41,878 bases of DNA from Tritrichomonas foetus. Lineage: Eukaryota; Parabasalia; Tritrichomonadida; Tritrichomonadidae. The first letter of the stretch is position 1. Each line of letters starts with the position of its first letter. Location: the NCBI GenBank assembly GCA_001839685.1, contig MLAK01000927.1, positions 1-41,878 of the forward strand, read 5' to 3'. Shown here in pieces: positions 39,801-41,878 of the stretch. The translations under genes and the position numbers were made by a program. The notes beneath the pieces were generated by a model, which made no database searches, had not been told where the DNA came from, and saw only the letters and a program-made list of their open reading frames with translations.

Positions 39801-40809
39801 AAGCATGTTGCCTTAGAGTAATATTCCAGAATTGTTGTAAATCATCAGGAGATGAAAATCCATTATTTAACAAGATTTGCAGAATTATAGTAAAATTCTT
39901 TACAAGTTCATGATGAAGATCATCTTTTAATAAAAAAGGAATTAATTGCTCATTATTAACGATTGAGCATAAATCTTTAGTGTCATGATCACCTGACATA
40001 AGTTGGGTTTTAATAGTCATTAGTCCGGAGAATTGTTTCTTCAAAAATGGCGATTTTGCAAATCTGATAGATAAAACAAAAATAGTCTGATCTAAATTTT
40101 CAATAACATCTGGTGGAGCTTTTATTAATATTTCTTTCATATATTCAACAACTTGGTGAATATCTTTTTCATCAATAGAGCGTATTTCTTTGTCGTCAAT
40201 TGATTGTAATTTATTTTGGAGGCACTGAAGCGATGCCTCAAAAAATTTATATATGCTTTCTTTGTCGCATTCATTTTTTATGGAATAAAAAAAATTAATC
40301 AATGAAGTTATTTTCCCGATTTTAACATTTTTCTTTGTTTTCAAAAATTCTGTAACTGCTTCAACAACTCCACAATTTTCAAAGAAATTTAAATTGTTTA
40401 CAAAAAATTTATTCGGCTTTGAATTTGATTTTGATAGACTTTTATAATAAGGCTTTTGAGGATCAGTAATAATAAGTTTAGCTGTTTGAATGAACTTATC
40501 ATCGTTTTTTACAGAAATTATTCGTTTGGCCAATAATTTTAATGCAGATTCAAGAAAAGGATTAATTTTCTCTGCATCTTTTGCTGTCTTTGGCTTCAAA
40601 GATAATATTGTATCTATAAAATCCGCACAAAATTCGCAGAGGAAAAAATCTGGCGAATCATAACCAGGAAATTCATTTTTTAAAATAATAAGATTAATGT
40701 GAGCATCGAACCATTCATAATCTTTGTCTGATGGTGAAAATGATTTAACATTGGTCAAAACTTTCTCTTCCCATTCTTCAAGAGATAAATATTGCTGGTT
40801 TTCCTCCAT
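33811..40809 (-). CDS. Giant ubiquitin-specific protease, USP9X/USP24/USP34-like
   Basis: 2332 residues, close to the size of animal USP9X. Long helical solenoids flank the catalytic domain. A ubiquitin-like fold is suggested at about 705-790 (SYEIRISIEEDEEKTLIIRV and following). The peptidase C19 domain spans about 1163-1490: Cys box NLGATCYMN with Cys1170, His box SGGHYYSYC with His1437, and NKFNDT with Asn1453/Asp1454. A polar Asn/Gln/His-rich insert follows the Cys box (about 1197-1228). HLKRF and DAVEFVQMLLDRL are also family hallmarks. The zinc-finger cysteines of USP9X (YHCEKC) are replaced by YDAEGIG. All catalytic residues are present, so it should cleave ubiquitin from protein substrates. 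The ATG at 40809 (MEENQQYLSLEEWEE) is the first in frame. Confidence 0.95.
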   Translation of the reverse strand: MEENQQYLSLEEWEEKVLTNVKSFSPSDKDYEWFDAHINLIILKNEFPGYDSPDFFLCEFCADFIDTILSLKPKTAKDAEKINPFLESALKLLAKRIISVKNDDKFIQTAKLIITDPQKPYYKSLSKSNSKPNKFFVNNLNFFENCGVVEAVTEFLKTKKNVKIGKITSLINFFYSIKNECDKESIYKFFEASLQCLQNKLQSIDDKEIRSIDEKDIHQVVEYMKEILIKAPPDVIENLDQTIFVLSIRFAKSPFLKKQFSGLMTIKTQLMSGDHDTKDLCSIVNNEQLIPFLLKDDLHHELVKNFTIILQILLNNGFSSPDDLQQFWNITLRQHASTIESFLKSFEYLLANLSKQILKQIWRIFSQSEIFPIQVLKFFQRIAPYGTDSKRSKLFNALIEYYPKIDENNFDEKKTFVHTLFELVPENPKICGKFQDQCFNQLNEDNDDNVDMSLILSILAASCKCISPEKARDIFNAILNKMINAENELLNQFIELLCLLTSHFIEPFNDDEFNKLLQISFEYLISNTQEIITLYQAIFKVKTQLIVKEKVLLLIHQICEFSLQQQNSTLISFLIFVFEEANNNCFKIYYFNNKQFIHDKHGLILYDDYKVVKSTEKLIGINELWNFAFSQINNDDIIRYLCHLYSSSKKTSDIINYTKICLKHLNNISALKAIHLIMDQVESKFDKLSRNIQENRYLTKSCSYEIRISIEEDEEKTLIIRVPKNISFDAFSERVAFLLGIESKNVIFYLQRKKVLKRNFKLFYGAEFIVETSKKGVFTCEFSNNYFPSLYLSKPKYIKKIFNLIKSNNPEIAGIALDILNLLPTVKEEFEYIYSEIERKPDWNEIFSFDNKSVFLYRLNIVGNLLLNDNEWVDSFYMSGGSLWLLNTLFRDALNDFADDESLQLIIEISILLLNIIKDEKLKKKVVTQLGKDVIEQIIQLSIQHKDSVYFIQTMIEVIHEFALYSPEMFIKSKSFIELFKYSIFSDNSKTRTSITSVIKLLKPKNFLNCILKLLKNAIDKNCDEYFELLNEIVNCNPKKLSKYIMDILFSQYTIKDANLIQQLEFIPPNEQFTRNIFSIFLKVVDIYDILKKEKVFNFITENILFNKLKYFNPSDDIFSIMQNFIKKQPELSKIIVPKIISHNNVKVYSKECDFCFTKYRGIKNLGATCYMNATIQQLFNIPQFRSLILQHHQNIEGVQNEKLNQKDNQHEDQQDNHQQNRSNNLGKKIPQWFVNFQYVFAKLLLFPTKYIDISKFVKNWKWYDEPVNPHEQQDAVEFVQMLLDRLSDFIPEISKIFQGKIKHEIIGTNANFRNECFETFVTFPIEINGHSNIDESFQAFLMPDIFEGNEKYDAEGIGKIEAKRFHYIEEAPPILILHLKRFTFNMKNGKRMKLNDEFFFPKEIDLSKLMKDSSDDSHMYDLIGVEMHSGDASGGHYYSYCRSANNEWNKFNDTVIKSFDQEKLFNLLNTDTNTDNTFRVRKSDNAYLLYYQSRNFHLSQSIHNSSSHSSFNDMEIDINLAQNLAQEIENFVNALILNNKKYLEFMMSIADHSSDVKFVYNFLINSLSIVKEPKQIIEIFQRIKDILNKESSSSFLNEAFIYNDFLLKNENKEVRHICSEVICIAIEKTSIVDPYLSFLENNEKTMINRWSLFDEFLCPLISILESKIKIDKKKWATFLISFLKSLNVSKNKQIKLSINLDSLYKCLSLLVNDEHIREEFEKDFLDPNFLCPLLQSRKNSHNLSIIIRKFLSNEEKENDFYTEIEKFIETEEDMSIVCGIFAISLFFDNQSLLKSVLSFLKGAGYVENEELMIDLVLRIPFIQSELVPFLTNYSHFWIINWLLSVSEKVRECCCELLHKSFSEFPELSFDDIEYIPPSGNLSFLQEISSSLYFSIKKFVEYCVTRVKNSYKLNTIGIDTYKMLPYKEFFGLLKWSVIRSDGISMILKKQKFLIKGMVKFKRVEGKNSELCLETLKFIYSVIGSKYAKDFFCKRRFARKFVKVFSNSTFDSINRVTSVETVSMIVALLPPQYSHFLFDTKFFKNSLQYCFSSMSVTAPQLENYIISNANLKIISPYVWNNDAFNMNYSNSIYFLSLTISLLNSCQKLSNLFFDLGRPKEILEYFAKNHEFGNVASKQIEVLDSFLRAYQQVGKRRDDLLSLMHGQMENIKEMLLLSHNENTRTDVLLAIYRLLMQLFVMSSQFENLVMNFVQNDFLVNIREDVWTGAIELVRFICVNLNSNQKQNKAFNFVKKELLSLKKPYNFKIIVELCDIITKLLMQYEPPVNEIVEFLDKLRNDNEIPEPVPKEICRLIATLRDKDAKGLSRLLKLIS

Positions 40810-41878
40810 TCGAAGCTTTTACGATCACTTTTTTCAGAAATTGAAATTTTTGATGTAAAGATAAGAAATATTTCTGAATAGTGCATTTAATTTTCATTTA
40901 TGTTTCATTCCATTCTCAATGGTAATAAATATAACAAATATATTCTCTCTTTCATTTAAAATAATCGTTTGACAGATATAGATAATAAATTTTTCTTAAG
41001 GATAAACTCCGGTGAAGTGATGTGAAGAATCATTCTTCAATGGATGACCTCGGGATCAAAAAGTTTGTTCATATTCTGAGCATTTGAANGATGTAAAATA
41101 TTAGGGTCCCTTTTCAGATTGGCCTAAAGGTCAAAATGAATAAGATACAAATATCGAAAACAAAAGTATCGCAAAGCAATTAAACAAACAATCTAATAAA
41201 ATCTTTTGAAGCAAACATAAAGCTTGACGCAACTCATTTCATTTTCTCTTATCTAATTTCTGATTTCAGATTGATTCCAATGTTTTTTATCTTTCAGTAA
41301 TTTTCCATAGTGCCCCTGGTTATACTTTATAGTTTTCTACTCCCTATGTAGTTTTTCTCATACATTCAAATTTGCATCATTCATAAACATGTTTTCATCA
41401 AAGATCGTCCACCATATTTCACTAAGCCTTTGCCAAAATGACCTGGTTAACCATAAAAAGTTCCAAAATTCCCGGTTTGTTAACCAAATCGAACGATAGA
41501 GATACTCGGTTGAAACTCTCAAAGGTTAACAAAAAAAATCTAACTAAAGGTTAACCTAACCATTTGGTTGGTTTACCAAAAACCTTTCACCAACCGACCG
41601 ATATATTTTTTGGTTAACCAAATTTAATAGAAAAATTAGCTACTCCATATTATTCCATTTTTTAAAGATGAACTTCAATTACAAGTCATGTATTACATTT
41701 AATTTAACGAAAAATAGTAAAATATATGAAAAATGGAAGAAGAAGTCGAATTTTGGCACTTTTTATCACCATTATTTTCCAATGATTTCGATATTACCAA
41801 TCATTAATATTTCAATGATTGTTAAATAACAAAGAAAGAAAGTAATTAAACTCATTTCAATATTTATAAAAATTATAA
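40810..41878. other. Right-end non-coding region
   Basis: 1069 bp upstream of the deubiquitinase gene with no ORF over 60 codons. It holds one undetermined base (41089) and the GGTTAACC cluster at 41445-41620. Confidence 0.6.
41445..41620. promoter_or_regulatory. Cluster of GGTTAACC palindromes
   Basis: GGTTAACC occurs exactly at 41445-41452, 41548-41555 (as AGGTTAACCT) and 41612-41619 (as TGGTTAACCA). One-base-short forms lie at 41479-41485 (GTTAACC) and 41523-41529 (GGTTAAC). Related AACCATTTGGTT and TTGGTTTACCAA lie in between. Such repetition of an 8-bp palindrome within 176 bp points to a binding-site cluster; GTTAAC-type words are Myb-like half sites. The factor is unknown. Confidence 0.55.

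Noticed and set aside
1..41878. tRNA, rRNA or snRNA genes
   Set aside because: I looked for tRNA-like boxes and G+C-rich structured islands in intergenic DNA and found none I could support; a covariance-model scan would be decisive.

Overview
This window is very AT-rich nuclear DNA of a unicellular eukaryote, most likely a parabasalid close to Tritrichomonas (T. foetus-like). This is inferred from gene content and style: uninterrupted, intron-poor genes packed on both strands, very short 5' leaders, pyruvate phosphate dikinase, a DUF3447/ankyrin repeat protein, a three-repeat Myb factor, several divergent protein kinases and an ABCA-type half transporter. The species cannot be proven without a search.

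Layout, left to right. 1-3015 (minus): an ankyrin-repeat gene with a DUF3447-like region, followed by eight ankyrin units in a strikingly regular 158-bp tandem array with frame-breaking AT-rich spacers. 3301-3786 (plus): a small acidic Yar1-like ankyrin protein. About 4041-4220: a 20-bp minisatellite. 4322-7054 (minus): pyruvate phosphate dikinase. 8100-8588 (minus): 60S ribosomal protein L17/uL22. 8959-11277 (plus): an ABCA-like half transporter. 11718-14783: a head-to-head pair of unrecognised paralogues sharing an identical style of C-terminal tag. 15076-17692 (minus): a pseudokinase and an active serine/threonine kinase. 17791-18847 and 29157-30253: two nearly identical ~1.06-1.10 kb transposable-element copies in opposite orientation. 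Between them lie a small doubtful ORF, an R1R2R3 Myb factor, a decayed minus-strand gene, a long coiled-coil protein and two unrecognised proteins. 30362-31618 (plus): a CK1-family kinase. 31794-33498 (plus): a helical-repeat protein split by a +1 frameshift. 33811-40809 (minus): a 2332-residue USP9X/USP34-like deubiquitinase. 40810-41878: non-coding DNA with a tight cluster of GGTTAACC palindromes.

The genes look like ordinary housekeeping (PPi-linked glycolysis, translation, ubiquitin turnover, membrane transport) and lineage-expanded signalling genes, not an operon. The most unusual items are the 158-bp ankyrin array; the inverted pair of transposon copies, which carry only the two ends of a coding sequence and hold 14 of the 15 ambiguous bases in the window; the head-to-head paralogue pair with its conserved tail; and the GGTTAACC cluster. 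No complete new multi-gene system could be demonstrated.
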